A DNA stretch of 64,000 nucleotides, from contig NZ_JADYUD010000003.1 of assembly GCF_021531595.1 (NCBI RefSeq), forward strand, positions 62,001 through 126,000. The letters run 5' to 3'. This document shows positions 44,983-53,580 of the stretch, piece by piece. The notes beneath the pieces are model-generated. The model was not told the origin of the DNA. It worked only from the letters and a program-made list of their open reading frames with translations, and did not search any database. How positions within the stretch are numbered: position 1 is the stretch's first letter; each line of letters begins with the position of its first letter. The translations under genes were made by a program, and so were the position numbers. The DNA comes from Fusobacterium perfoetens (lineage in GTDB: Bacteria; Fusobacteriota; Fusobacteriia; Fusobacteriales; Fusobacteriaceae).

Positions 44983-45459
44983 CTAGAAAACTATAATATC
45001 TCCTGTTTTCATTTTTAAATAATCAATGAGATCTTTAGGATTTATTTCTATCTGAAGTCCTCTCATTCCTCCACTAATAAGTATTGAGTCAAATTTTAAA
45101 GCAGATTCATGGATAAAAGATTCATGTTTTTTTCTTATTCCTACAGGAGAGCATCCTCCTCTTACATACCCTGTATATTTAGTTAATTCCTTTAAAGGGA
45201 GCATTTCAACTCTTTTTGTTCCAGCAAGTTTTGCAAGTTTTTTTAAATCAATGCTGTCTCCTCCAGGAATACATGCAATTATAAGTTCATTTTTTTCATT
45301 TAAGAGAGAAAGAGTTTTAAATATTCTGTCAAGGTCTGTATTTGTAACAAGAGCCACATGAACAGCACTTAAATCGCTTTCATCAACCTCATATTCTTTT
45401 GTGCTATAAGGTATTTTATGCTGATCAAGTTCTCTTACAGCATTTGTTTTTTTTATCAT
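44983..45459 (-). CDS. ybaK: Cys-tRNA(Pro)/aminoacyl-tRNA deacylase (YbaK/EbsC)
   Basis: 158-residue cytoplasmic editing domain protein that clears mischarged tRNA. Family motifs: the start KTNAVRELDQHKIPY, FKTLSL near 47-52 with the catalytic lysine, YVRGGCSPVG and ISGGMRGLQIEI. Full length for YbaK. A motif copy lies at 45491-45509, about 30 bases upstream of its start. Confidence 0.9.
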   Translation of the reverse strand: MIKKTNAVRELDQHKIPYSTKEYEVDESDLSAVHVALVTNTDLDRIFKTLSLLNEKNELIIACIPGGDSIDLKKLAKLAGTKRVEMLPLKELTKYTGYVRGGCSPVGIRKKHESFIHESALKFDSILISGGMRGLQIEINPKDLIDYLKMKTGDIIVF

Positions 45460-45515
45460 AAAAAGTCCTCCATAAAATTTAAAATAAAAATATACAATAG
45501 TAATGCGAAAAAAAT

Positions 45516-46223
45516 TTATTTTATTGAAACATACCCATTTTCATATTCAGGGACAGAAGAATATTTATTTAAAGTAAAGATATGTTCCATATCTTTTTCA
45601 AATCCTAAAGCTAAAAGACGGGAATAATGAGTGCTTCCTTTAAGAATATCTTTTATATTGTCGTGAGATTCTGATATTCTTACAAGAGCAAGAAGTTTAT
45701 CACTTAAAGAAATATCAATATGTTTTTCCAGTTCCTTTATAATAAGTCCTGCACATAAAGCATCATCAAGAGAAAATTCCCCATTTGTTCCAGCACAGAT
45801 AATGGTGCAGTCTTTTCCATATTCAATAATTTTTTCAGCAGCACTTTTAACATTTAAGAAAGAACAAATAATGATTTTTTCAGCAAAAATAGAATTTTCT
45901 ATAGCTTTTGTTCCATTAGTTGTGCTCATATAAATATCTTTTCCAAAAACTTTTTCTTTAGTAAACTCAAGAGGGGAATTTCCTAAATCAAATCCTTGTA
46001 TTTTAAGAGCATTTCTTTCTCCACATTTGATTACATTTTTTAGATTTCTGCATTTCTCTTGTATAGTTTCTATATCTTTAAAAGGAAATATTCTTTTTGC
46101 TCCATTTTCAAGAGCTGTAATCATAACAGATGTAGCACGAAGAACATCAATGACAACACATATTTTTCCTTGTGTTTTAGATTGTGATACTTCATCAGCT
46201 GTAAAAATTATATTTACTTTCAT
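45516..46223 (-). CDS. comB: 2-phosphosulfolactate phosphatase (ComB family)
   Basis: 235 residues of the ComB family, magnesium-dependent phosphatases first known from coenzyme M synthesis. Motifs: VVIDVLRATSV, GERNALKIQGFDLGNSP, STTNGTKAI and AGTNGEFSLDD. Coenzyme M is not expected here, so the real substrate may be another sulfonate phosphate. The ATG at 46223 follows ggagg; longer frames start inside that site. A copy of the 20-bp motif lies inside the gene (46045-46066) and another just upstream (46297). Confidence 0.8.
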   Translation of the reverse strand: MKVNIIFTADEVSQSKTQGKICVVIDVLRATSVMITALENGAKRIFPFKDIETIQEKCRNLKNVIKCGERNALKIQGFDLGNSPLEFTKEKVFGKDIYMSTTNGTKAIENSIFAEKIIICSFLNVKSAAEKIIEYGKDCTIICAGTNGEFSLDDALCAGLIIKELEKHIDISLSDKLLALVRISESHDNIKDILKGSTHYSRLLALGFEKDMEHIFTLNKYSSVPEYENGYVSIK

Positions 46224-46386
46224 TTCTGCCTCCATGAGATAGGATAATATTGTATTAATTGAATTATACCACAAATAGCAAAATATTAAAAAATTTTTCG
46301 CATTTCTCTTGTATAAAATAGGGTTGTGTTTTTACTAAAAAATATGTTATCTTATAGTTACATATTAAAATCAGGAGGAAAAAATA

Positions 46387-46740
46387 ATGATAAAAAGACA
46401 TAATCTTGGAACAAGATACAGTGAAGCTGTAATTTATAATGGAGTAGCTTATCTTTGTGGGCAATGCTGTCATGAAGGTGATGAAGGAAAAAAAGATGTT
46501 AAGGTTCAAACAAAAGAAACACTTGAAAATATTGATAGAGTTCTTTCAGAAATAGGTTCAGATAAATCTAAAGTTCTTATGGCTACAATTTATTTAAAAG
46601 ATATAAGCTATTATGATGAAATGAATGAAGTATGGGATTCATGGATAGCAGAGGGACATTATCCTGCAAGAGCATGTGTTGAAGCTGCACTTGCTGAAAG
46701 AGACCTTCTTGTTGAAATAGTTGTTACAGCAGCAGTCTAG
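46387..46740 (+). CDS. ridA: RidA-family enamine/imine deaminase
   Basis: 117-residue cytoplasmic trimeric protein of the YjgF/YER057c/UK114 family. The substrate-anchoring arginine is in YPARACVEA, and the opening YSEAVIYNGVAYLCGQ and VEIVVTAAV match. It clears reactive enamines such as 2-aminoacrylate. It is a member of the RidA-like subgroups rather than certainly the archetype. Ribosome site aggagg; divergent from comB with a motif copy between. Confidence 0.85.
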   Translation: MIKRHNLGTRYSEAVIYNGVAYLCGQCCHEGDEGKKDVKVQTKETLENIDRVLSEIGSDKSKVLMATIYLKDISYYDEMNEVWDSWIAEGHYPARACVEAALAERDLLVEIVVTAAV

Positions 46741-46838
46741 AAAATTTTCAAGTATTCCATAGTAATGTGAATAAAATATATTTTTATAAAAAATATATTA
46801 AAAAAATATACAAGACTAATGAGAATAAAAATAATAAA

Positions 46839-46866
46839 AGAATCAGGGGCTTATACCCCTGATTCT
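46839..46866. terminator. Terminator between ridA and the short sepF paralogue
   Basis: 11-bp stem agaatcagggg with its complement (46839-46849, 46856-46866), six-base loop, T-run on the minus strand; it overlaps the stop codon of the minus gene. Confidence 0.8.
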
Positions 46867-47170
46867 ATTTATATATTGGAATTATTTCCTCTTCTTCATC
46901 GTATCTTTGACTTACTTTTGATTTATCTACATAATCCATGTAATATTCTTTTGTTTTTGGAATTGTACAGAAAACTTTTTCTCCAGGATTAATTATTTTA
47001 CCTTCCTGAATAAAAATAGCTCCACTTAAAAAATCAAGAATTCTTTGTTGTAAATCTGCTTCAAGACCGAAAAGATTTACATGAACAATCTTATCTTTTT
47101 TTATATATTCTATGCATTTCATACAATCTTCAAATCTTGTGGGTTTAAAAAATACTATATCGTAATCCAT
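46865..47170 (-). CDS. Short SepF-domain paralogue
   Basis: 101 residues, essentially only the C-terminal SepF domain: FEDCMKCIEYIKKDK and QRILDFLSGA align with sepF at 26457, followed by a short acidic tail. The N-terminal membrane-binding helix and linker are missing. It could dimerise with SepF or modulate its polymerisation, or serve another role. Standing alone between ridA and nrnA with its own terminator. Confidence 0.75.
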   Translation of the reverse strand: MDYDIVFFKPTRFEDCMKCIEYIKKDKIVHVNLFGLEADLQQRILDFLSGAIFIQEGKIINPGEKVFCTIPKTKEYYMDYVDKSKVSQRYDEEEEIIPIYK

Positions 47171-47240
47171 AAAATGCCCTCCTTGAATTATTCTTATTAA
47201 ATTTTAATATTATTTTTTGTTTTTTTCAAGAAAATTATTT

Positions 47241-48185
47241 TTATATTTTTTCAGAAATTTTTTCTATTATTTCTTTTTCAGAAAGGTTTGTTGTAAAGCC
47301 AGCAGCTCTTTTATGACCTCCCCCTCCAAAAATAGATGCTATTTCATTAACATCTATCATATTTTTACTTCTCATGCTTCCTTTTATTTTTCCATTTTCA
47401 ATTTCTCTTAAAAATACAGAAACATCACAGTCTTTATACTCAAGAAGGTTTTCAACTATTCCGTCTGTTTCACCTTTTTTAATATTTTCTTTTTGTATAA
47501 AATCATTTTTTAAAGTGAAATAAACTAATTTTTTTTCAGGTATTATTGTCATTTCAGTAAGAGCTTTTCCTAAAGCTTTCATTGCTCCAAGAGATTTATT
47601 TTTATAGACAGCATCAGAAATTTTTGTTCTGTCTATTCCTTTATCAATAAGTTCTCCTCCAACATAAAAAGTTTCTTTTGTTGTACTTTCATATTTAAAG
47701 TTTCCTGTATCTGTGATAACTCCTGTATATATAGCCTCAGCTGTTTTTTTATCTATAGAAATATTAAGCATATCTCTTAAGATGAAAAATATTATTTCAC
47801 TTGTAGAAGAAGCTTCTTTTACAATATTAATATCTCCAAAATTAGGATTGCTTACATGATGGTGATCAATATTTACAAGAAAAGCATTTTTTCTAAGAGA
47901 AGCAGTTTTTCCTATTCTTTCAAATGTAGCAGAATCTACTGTGATAAAAAGATCAGGAGAAAGATTTTCCATCTCTTCAGAAAATTTTTCAATAAGCTCT
48001 GAGCCTTCAAGAAATTTCATATTGTCAGGAATTTCATCTTCCAGTATAAATCTTATATCTTTATCTTTATATTGGTTTTTAAGAGCAAGAAAAAGTGATA
48101 ATCCACTTCCTACAGCATCTCCATCAGGATTTACATGGGAAGTAATAATTATACTTTTGCTCTCTTCTATTTTTTTTAAAAACAT
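47241..48185 (-). CDS. nrnA: DHH-family oligoribonuclease/pAp phosphatase NrnA
   Basis: 314 residues. The N-terminal DHH domain has the metal motifs HVNPDGDAVGS, VDSA and IDHHHVSN; the C-terminal DHHA1 domain has FGGGGHKRAAGF. NrnA degrades short RNAs and dephosphorylates 3'-phosphoadenosine 5'-phosphate in the cytoplasm. I prefer the ATG at 48185 after aaggag; the GTG at 48191 overlaps the ribosome site. Directly follows hprK in the same operon. Confidence 0.9.
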   Translation of the reverse strand: MFLKKIEESKSIIITSHVNPDGDAVGSGLSLFLALKNQYKDKDIRFILEDEIPDNMKFLEGSELIEKFSEEMENLSPDLFITVDSATFERIGKTASLRKNAFLVNIDHHHVSNPNFGDINIVKEASSTSEIIFFILRDMLNISIDKKTAEAIYTGVITDTGNFKYESTTKETFYVGGELIDKGIDRTKISDAVYKNKSLGAMKALGKALTEMTIIPEKKLVYFTLKNDFIQKENIKKGETDGIVENLLEYKDCDVSVFLREIENGKIKGSMRSKNMIDVNEIASIFGGGGHKRAAGFTTNLSEKEIIEKISEKI

Positions 48186-48197
48186 ATTCACTCCTTT

Positions 48198-50141
48198 TTA
48201 AAAGTCATCAGAGAATATTTCTCTTTTTTCTTCTTCAGTCATTCTTGACAGTCCGTCGTTATAAGCATGTTCAGCATTATGTCCAAGTCTTTTTGCCATA
48301 AGGTTCATAACAACTATTTCAACCATGGCTGCAGCATTTCTACCAGATGACATATAAAGTTCAGCTTTATAAACTTCCTTATCAAGTATGACAGCTTTAC
48401 TACTCATATAGTTTATGGAAGTAAGATAATTTTCAGTTGTCTGCTCTTTAATTTCTATTACAGCATCAAGTCTTTTCTTTATTCTTACAGCTCCAAGTCC
48501 ATAAAGAGTTTTTATATCTATAATTCCAAGCCCTCTTATTTCCATAAAGTATGGAAGGTTTGCAGCTCTTCCTACTATATCTCCATTTGTACGCTTTTTA
48601 AATTTAACCATATCGTCAGCAATAAGTCTGTGTCCTCTGTGAATAAGTTCAAGTGCAGTTTCACTTTTTCCTATTCCACTTTTTCCAGTCAGAAGGACTC
48701 CAAATCCATACATTTCAACAAAAACTCCATGCATAGAAACAGAAGGAGCAAAGTGCTGTTCAAGATATGTATTAAGTTTTGCTATTATAAGGGAAGGAAT
48801 TTCCTCTTCAGATTTAAGTAAAACTTTTCCTGTTTTTTCAACAAGTTCTATTATATATTTTGGAACTTCCATTTTACCACAGATGATAATAGCAGGGAAT
48901 TTATAACTGAAAAACTTTTCTAAATTTCTGATTCTTGTTTCTTTATCAAGACTGTTTAAATATTTAACTTCAACTATTGTAAAAATTTGAAGTCCATTAT
49001 TTTCATAAGGTGCTTCATCTAAGTCAAAGTATCCTGAAAGAGCAAGGGCAGGTCTATGAATACTTGTGTCTTTCAGAAATCTTTCATCAGCTATTTCTTC
49101 TCCAATTAATATTTCAAGTCTGTTTTCTTCTGCAAACATTTTTACAGAAAGGCTGTCTTCACCCACGGCTTCTCCACGCTCCCTTCTTTCTTTGTTCTTT
49201 TCAATAAGTTTTTTAGATTCTTCCATAAAGTATCGTGCAGAGTTTACACCCATAGCTTTAAGTCTGTAGTTTATAGCTGCAGTCTCAATAATTACAGCAA
49301 GATTTCTCCCTTTTCTTGCAGGAAGAGTAATTTTTGGAAGCTTATATCCTAAAATATCTTCACGGATATCATCTATTCCCAGTCTGTCATAAAATTTTTT
49401 TTCCTGCCATATTTCAAGTTCAATTATCATATCAACTTTTTTTACAGGTCTTGTGGATTTTATTCCAAAATAGTTTGTAATATTAATATTTTCTTCTCCC
49501 TGCATTTCAAGGAAATAATCTTTTTCAGGGACAAGTTCTGCCTTGCTGTTCATTCCAGAAAGTCCACTTTCTGTTTCTTTTAAATTAAGCCTTGCATCTG
49601 TTATAAATTTATGACCTCTCTCAAGAAGTTCTACAGTAGCTCCTATTTTAAGTTCATCAGGGCCTCTTAAAAGAATTCCTATTCCATATACCTCAAGGAA
49701 AATATGCTCATCAAGCATTCCTTCTCTTCCAAGAGCATTTTTAAGATAGAAATTAAGTTCTCTTATAAACTTTGTTGCCCTCATATTACATTTTAAAATT
49801 ACTTTTTTCTTTTCTTTTGCTACCTCAAGAAGAAGCTTGTGATCTGCCACCTGAGAACTTAAAACCATAGCAGGAAAAGGATAAGAAAAATATTTTTCAA
49901 GAATCTTTCTTTTTTCTGTAGGACATATTCTTGAAAGATAACGGCTTTCCCTTGCTCCCATCACATGAATAGCAGTTTTAAGTTCAAGTGCATCTTTAGA
50001 GAAAAAACCTGTAAGCTCATATCCTGATCTATATATTTCATTTTTATGGAGAGCCTGTTCCAAATCTCCGTCAGCAAGGACTTCAAGATTAAAATGCTTT
50101 ATAATTTGTTTAAGAGTTACTCTTTTTTCATTAAGTTCCAT
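48198..50141 (-). CDS. hprK: Tandem HPr kinase/phosphorylase: pseudo-kinase fused to kinase
   Basis: 647 residues, twice the usual length of about 310-320. Both halves are HprK-like at an offset of 326 residues. The C-terminal half is canonical: Walker A GKSGIGKS (486-493), RGHRLIADD and the signature EIRGLGIIDIKTLYG. The N-terminal half has lost the P-loop (G160-PDELKIG), reads RGHKFITDA and lacks the signature. The active half phosphorylates or dephosphorylates Ser46 of HPr; the N-half may regulate or replace a subunit in the hexamer. In an operon mtnN-folC-(small)-hprK-nrnA. Confidence 0.85.
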   Translation of the reverse strand: MELNEKRVTLKQIIKHFNLEVLADGDLEQALHKNEIYRSGYELTGFFSKDALELKTAIHVMGARESRYLSRICPTEKRKILEKYFSYPFPAMVLSSQVADHKLLLEVAKEKKKVILKCNMRATKFIRELNFYLKNALGREGMLDEHIFLEVYGIGILLRGPDELKIGATVELLERGHKFITDARLNLKETESGLSGMNSKAELVPEKDYFLEMQGEENINITNYFGIKSTRPVKKVDMIIELEIWQEKKFYDRLGIDDIREDILGYKLPKITLPARKGRNLAVIIETAAINYRLKAMGVNSARYFMEESKKLIEKNKERRERGEAVGEDSLSVKMFAEENRLEILIGEEIADERFLKDTSIHRPALALSGYFDLDEAPYENNGLQIFTIVEVKYLNSLDKETRIRNLEKFFSYKFPAIIICGKMEVPKYIIELVEKTGKVLLKSEEEIPSLIIAKLNTYLEQHFAPSVSMHGVFVEMYGFGVLLTGKSGIGKSETALELIHRGHRLIADDMVKFKKRTNGDIVGRAANLPYFMEIRGLGIIDIKTLYGLGAVRIKKRLDAVIEIKEQTTENYLTSINYMSSKAVILDKEVYKAELYMSSGRNAAAMVEIVVMNLMAKRLGHNAEHAYNDGLSRMTEEEKREIFSDDF

Positions 50142-50161
50142 CTATAACCCTCCTGTTTTTG

Positions 50162-50359
50162 TTATTTTGCTTCTTTGTAAAAGTCTTCTTTTCTGGAGTG
50201 GTAATTTTCATCTATATCTTTAAGGATAAGTTCTTTTCTGCTTTCTTTTTCATCTTTTAAGGCAACAGCTTCTTTAAAGAAACCGTATTCTTTATATAAA
50301 AGAGCACTGCCTGCAGCAAGAATTAATAAAATATAAAATATTTTTAACACTTTTTTCAT
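50162..50359 (-). CDS. Small single-pass membrane protein of unknown function
   Basis: 65 residues: an N-terminal hydrophobic helix (about 6-22) and a charged, probably coiled-coil tail. It lies 5 bases after folC and 20 before hprK, so it is in the same transcript. No family recognised. Confidence 0.55.
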   Translation of the reverse strand: MKKVLKIFYILLILAAGSALLYKEYGFFKEAVALKDEKESRKELILKDIDENYHSRKEDFYKEAK

Positions 50360-50364
50360 AATAT

Positions 50365-51594
50365 TTATATTTCCTTTTTAAATTTTTCACATGTATAGAA
50401 AGAACCACAGACAACTATTATTCTTCTATTAAGTTCTTTTGCTTCTTCATAGGCTTTTTTAATATTATCTTCAACAGTGAAAATAGATTTATTATCAGTA
50501 TATTCAATAAGCTGTTCTCCTGAAAGTCCTCTTGGATTTCCTGAAAGGGAAGTAAGTATTATTTTATTGCTTAATGTACTGCATACTTCAAGCATTTCCT
50601 TAACTTTTTTATCTTTTAATATGGAAACAATTAAAACTATTTCATCAGGTGTATATTCCTGGATAAGAATTTTTTTCAGGTTATTTATTCCATCTATATT
50701 ATGTGCCCCTTCTAAAACTGTAAGAGGTTTTTCAGAAAATCTTTCAAATCTGCATTGCCATATAACTTTTTTAACAGCTTTTTTTATAATTTCATCACTT
50801 ATATTTAAAGCTTTCAGAGCCTCATAAGCACATAAAAAGTTTTTTACTTGATAATCTCCAAAAAGAGATAAAGAGTATGTGTCTTCTCCTATTTTAATTT
50901 CAGTTATAAAGTTTTTAAAATCAAGTTTATACTCTATATTTTTATACTTATCAGCTGTATTTATTATATTTTGTTTTTTTGTATATATAGCCTTTAAAAA
51001 TTCTTCGTTGTCATCTCCTGCTATAACAACACTTTTATCTTTTATGATTCCTGCTTTTTCAAGTGCTATATCATATATATTTTTTCCAAGATATTCTGTA
51101 TGATCAAGGGAAACATTTGTTATTATACATACATCTCCATCTGCAACATTTGTAGCATCATATCTTCCTCCCATTCCAACTTCAAGAACGGCATACTGAA
51201 CTTTTTTTTCAGCAAAATAAAGGAACATCATAGCAGTTGTCATTTCAAAAAATGTAGGTGTTATACCTAGATTTTCCACAGCTTCTTTTACCTTTGCATA
51301 AGATAATGCAATATCTTCATCTGTTATATCTTTTCCATTTGCTCTTATTCTTTCATTAAATTTTAAAATATGAGGTGAAGTATATTTTCCTACACTATAA
51401 CCTGCTTCAAGAAGAACAGTTTCAACTATTGTAGATGTAGAACCTTTTCCATTTGTTCCTGTTATATGAATAATCTTATATTTTTTTTCAGGATTTCCAA
51501 GATAATCACATATTTTTTTAATATTTTCAAGTCCTAGTTTTATTCCAAAAAGAGAATATGAATACAGTTCTTCTAGGAGTTTGTTAATTTCCAT
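50365..51594 (-). CDS. folC: Folylpolyglutamate synthase/dihydrofolate synthase
   Basis: 409-residue Mur-ligase-type cytoplasmic enzyme that adds glutamate to dihydropteroate and folates. The ATP loop HITGTNGKGST (about 43-53) and the motif KYTSPHILKFNERI are present, and the length is typical. Whether it has one or both activities is not decided by sequence. Between mtnN and a small membrane protein gene, same strand. Confidence 0.9.
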   Translation of the reverse strand: MEINKLLEELYSYSLFGIKLGLENIKKICDYLGNPEKKYKIIHITGTNGKGSTSTIVETVLLEAGYSVGKYTSPHILKFNERIRANGKDITDEDIALSYAKVKEAVENLGITPTFFEMTTAMMFLYFAEKKVQYAVLEVGMGGRYDATNVADGDVCIITNVSLDHTEYLGKNIYDIALEKAGIIKDKSVVIAGDDNEEFLKAIYTKKQNIINTADKYKNIEYKLDFKNFITEIKIGEDTYSLSLFGDYQVKNFLCAYEALKALNISDEIIKKAVKKVIWQCRFERFSEKPLTVLEGAHNIDGINNLKKILIQEYTPDEIVLIVSILKDKKVKEMLEVCSTLSNKIILTSLSGNPRGLSGEQLIEYTDNKSIFTVEDNIKKAYEEAKELNRRIIVVCGSFYTCEKFKKEI

Positions 51595-51608
51595 AGTAAG
51601 TCCATCTC

Positions 51609-52301
51609 CTATTTTAAATTTTTTAACATTTCATCAACTAATGTGATAGAGTTTTCAGCAGCTATTTTCATAAATGTTGAATAATCTGTATGTGCTTCAG
51701 AATTTGCTTTGTCAGACATAGTTCTTACAACAACAAAAGGTATATCAAAAATTTGACATACATGACCTACAGCAGCTCCTTCCATTTCAGCACAGTCTCC
51801 GTTAAATTCTTTTTTAAGAAAAGCTATTTTTTCAGGAGAAGCAATAAACTGATCTCCACTTAAAATTCTTCCTACAATAACTTTTCCTTTAAGTTTTTTT
51901 CCAGCTTTTACAGCTAAATCAATAAGTCCTCCATCAGCTTCAAAAACAGATTTTTCCATTCTTGGTATAACACCAAGTTTTTCTCCGAAAGCAGTAACAT
52001 CAACATCATGCTGAATTAAATCTTTTGATATTACAACATCTCCAAGGTCAAGTTCATCATTTATTCCTCCAGCAACCCCTGTAAAGATTATAGCTTCTAC
52101 ATCAAATGCTTCTATCATAAGAGTAGCTCCTATAGCAGCATTTACTTTTCCTATTCCTGTTTCTAAAAGTACAATATCTTTATCGTGCATAACTCCTGTA
52201 TAAAAAGTAAGGTTTCCTATTTTTTCTTCATCAATGTTTTCAAGAAGTTTTTTAAGCCCTTGCACTTCTTCAGACATTGCTCCTATTATTCCAATTCTCA
52301 T
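51609..52301 (-). CDS. mtnN: 5'-methylthioadenosine/S-adenosylhomocysteine nucleosidase
   Basis: 230-residue cytoplasmic enzyme that cleaves MTA and SAH to adenine and a thioribose, supporting methionine salvage and autoinducer-2 formation. Motifs GIIGAMSEEV, FTGVAGG, AEMEGAAVGHVC and RTMSDKA (catalytic Asp) are intact. First gene of the operon that runs to nrnA. A TG-extended TATACT (52353-52358, minus) is the likely -10. Confidence 0.95.
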   Translation of the reverse strand: MRIGIIGAMSEEVQGLKKLLENIDEEKIGNLTFYTGVMHDKDIVLLETGIGKVNAAIGATLMIEAFDVEAIIFTGVAGGINDELDLGDVVISKDLIQHDVDVTAFGEKLGVIPRMEKSVFEADGGLIDLAVKAGKKLKGKVIVGRILSGDQFIASPEKIAFLKKEFNGDCAEMEGAAVGHVCQIFDIPFVVVRTMSDKANSEAHTDYSTFMKIAAENSITLVDEMLKNLK

Positions 52302-52352
52302 ATTTATTTCCTCCTGATTATTCTTATCTTTTGTTCAATGTATCATTATTAA

Positions 52353-52361
52353 AGTATACCA
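52353..52361 (-). promoter_or_regulatory. Extended -10 promoter of the mtnN-nrnA operon
   Basis: On the minus strand TG-G followed by TATACT (52358-52353), about 50 bases upstream of mtnN; no clear -35. Confidence 0.5.
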
Positions 52362-52430
52362 TATTTTTAACTTTGGCTCACTTAATTTTATATTTTTTGT
52401 ATTTCTGTATAGTCATATATCTGATTTTTA

Positions 52431-52439
52431 TGATATAAT
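52431..52439 (+). promoter_or_regulatory. Extended -10 promoter of the lpxL-like gene
   Basis: TGA followed by TATAAT (52434-52439), 41 bases before the ATG at 52481. Confidence 0.55.
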
Positions 52440-52480
52440 TTAATGTATGATAAGTTGTATATTTTAAAAGTGGAGGAAAA

Positions 52481-53365
52481 ATGAAAAAATTAATATATAA
52501 ACTCCAGTATGGAATTTTCAGGGCATTCAGAGGATTTCTTTTAATGCTTCCTGAAAAAGCTCGTTTTTCTGTGGGAGAAAAAGTTGCAGTTTTAGGATAC
52601 TGGCTTATAAAATCAAGAAGAATAACAACTCTTGCAAATCTTGAACTTGCTTTTCCTGAAAAATCAGAAAAAGAAAGAAAGAGAATAGCAGTTCAGTCAT
52701 ATAAAACTATGGGAAAAGCATTTCTAGGAACTATATGGCTGGAAGAATATATGAAAAATGATGATAATTTCCGTATTCATGGAATGGAAATTGTTGAAAG
52801 AGAGTGTTTAAAAGGCCCTGTTGTTTTTGCTACAATGCATTTTGGAAATATGGAATCTATGCTTAAATTTTCAGAAAAATATCCTTTTGTCACTGTTGCA
52901 AAAAAACAAAGAAACCCATATCTTAATAAGTATATTTCTGAAAACAGAAAACATCTTAATATCACTCTTTTAGAGAAAAGTAAAAAAACAAGCAGAGAGC
53001 TTTTTGAATATGCTGAAGAGGGAAAAAATATTGCACTTTTTTCAGATCATAGAGACAAAGGAACTACTGTTGAATTTTTCGGAGCAGAAACAGTATCTCC
53101 TACAGGTGCAGCAACTCTTGCATTAAGATATGACAGACCTCTTATTCTTGGTTACTGTACTTTTAACAGGGATAACACAACAAGTGTGCATTTTAAAAAG
53201 ATAGATGTTATAAATGATAAAGATAAATCTTTTAAAGAAAATGTCCATCTTACTACTCAAAAACTTATTTCAATTATGGAAGATATTATTACATGTTACC
53301 CTGAACAATGGATGTGGCTTCACGATAGATGGAAACTTTATAAAGTAGTCTCTAAGAAAAAATAA
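52481..53365 (+). CDS. Lysophospholipid/lipid A acyltransferase (LpxL/HtrB family)
   Basis: 294 residues. The acyltransferase H-x4-E site is MHFGNMES (about H123), and SDHRDKGTTVEFFG matches the LpxL second motif. An N-terminal hydrophobic stretch (about 10-45) would anchor it to the inner membrane. LpxL-type enzymes add secondary acyl chains to lipid A; this supports a Gram-negative envelope. No other LPS genes are adjacent. Ribosome site ggagga, then its own terminator. Confidence 0.85.
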   Translation: MKKLIYKLQYGIFRAFRGFLLMLPEKARFSVGEKVAVLGYWLIKSRRITTLANLELAFPEKSEKERKRIAVQSYKTMGKAFLGTIWLEEYMKNDDNFRIHGMEIVERECLKGPVVFATMHFGNMESMLKFSEKYPFVTVAKKQRNPYLNKYISENRKHLNITLLEKSKKTSRELFEYAEEGKNIALFSDHRDKGTTVEFFGAETVSPTGAATLALRYDRPLILGYCTFNRDNTTSVHFKKIDVINDKDKSFKENVHLTTQKLISIMEDIITCYPEQWMWLHDRWKLYKVVSKKK

Positions 53366-53376
53366 AATATTAGTTG

Positions 53377-53407
53377 AAAAAGGGAGCAGTAAAACTGCTC
53401 TCTTTTT
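53377..53407 (+). terminator. Terminator of the lpxL-like gene
   Basis: 14-bp stem aaaaagggagcagt (53377-53390) with actgctctcttttt (53394-53407), the T-run forming part of the stem. Confidence 0.8.
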
Positions 53408-53490
53408 AAGTTTTATTTTTTAGAAATTTATAAGTTATAACTGATAAAAAAATAGATAAGGTTTATGAGATTTTTTTATCAAAAAAACAA

Positions 53491-53527
53491 AACTCAGCCC
53501 CAGTGTATAAAACACCAAGACTGAGTT
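53491..53527 (-). terminator. Terminator of the autotransporter gene
   Basis: aactcag/ctgagtt arms (53491-53497, 53521-53527) with inner tggtgt/acac pairing; on the minus strand ttttgttttttt follows. Confidence 0.75.
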
Positions 53528-53580
53528 CTGCTTTTATTAAGGATTTTATTTGGGTGCTTATTTAGTTAAGATTTTATTTA

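Noticed and set aside
40276-46826. Chromosomal oriC at the motif field
   Set aside because: No dnaA, dnaN or clear DnaA-box cluster is present and genes do not diverge consistently from this point; I keep it only as an iteron-like region.
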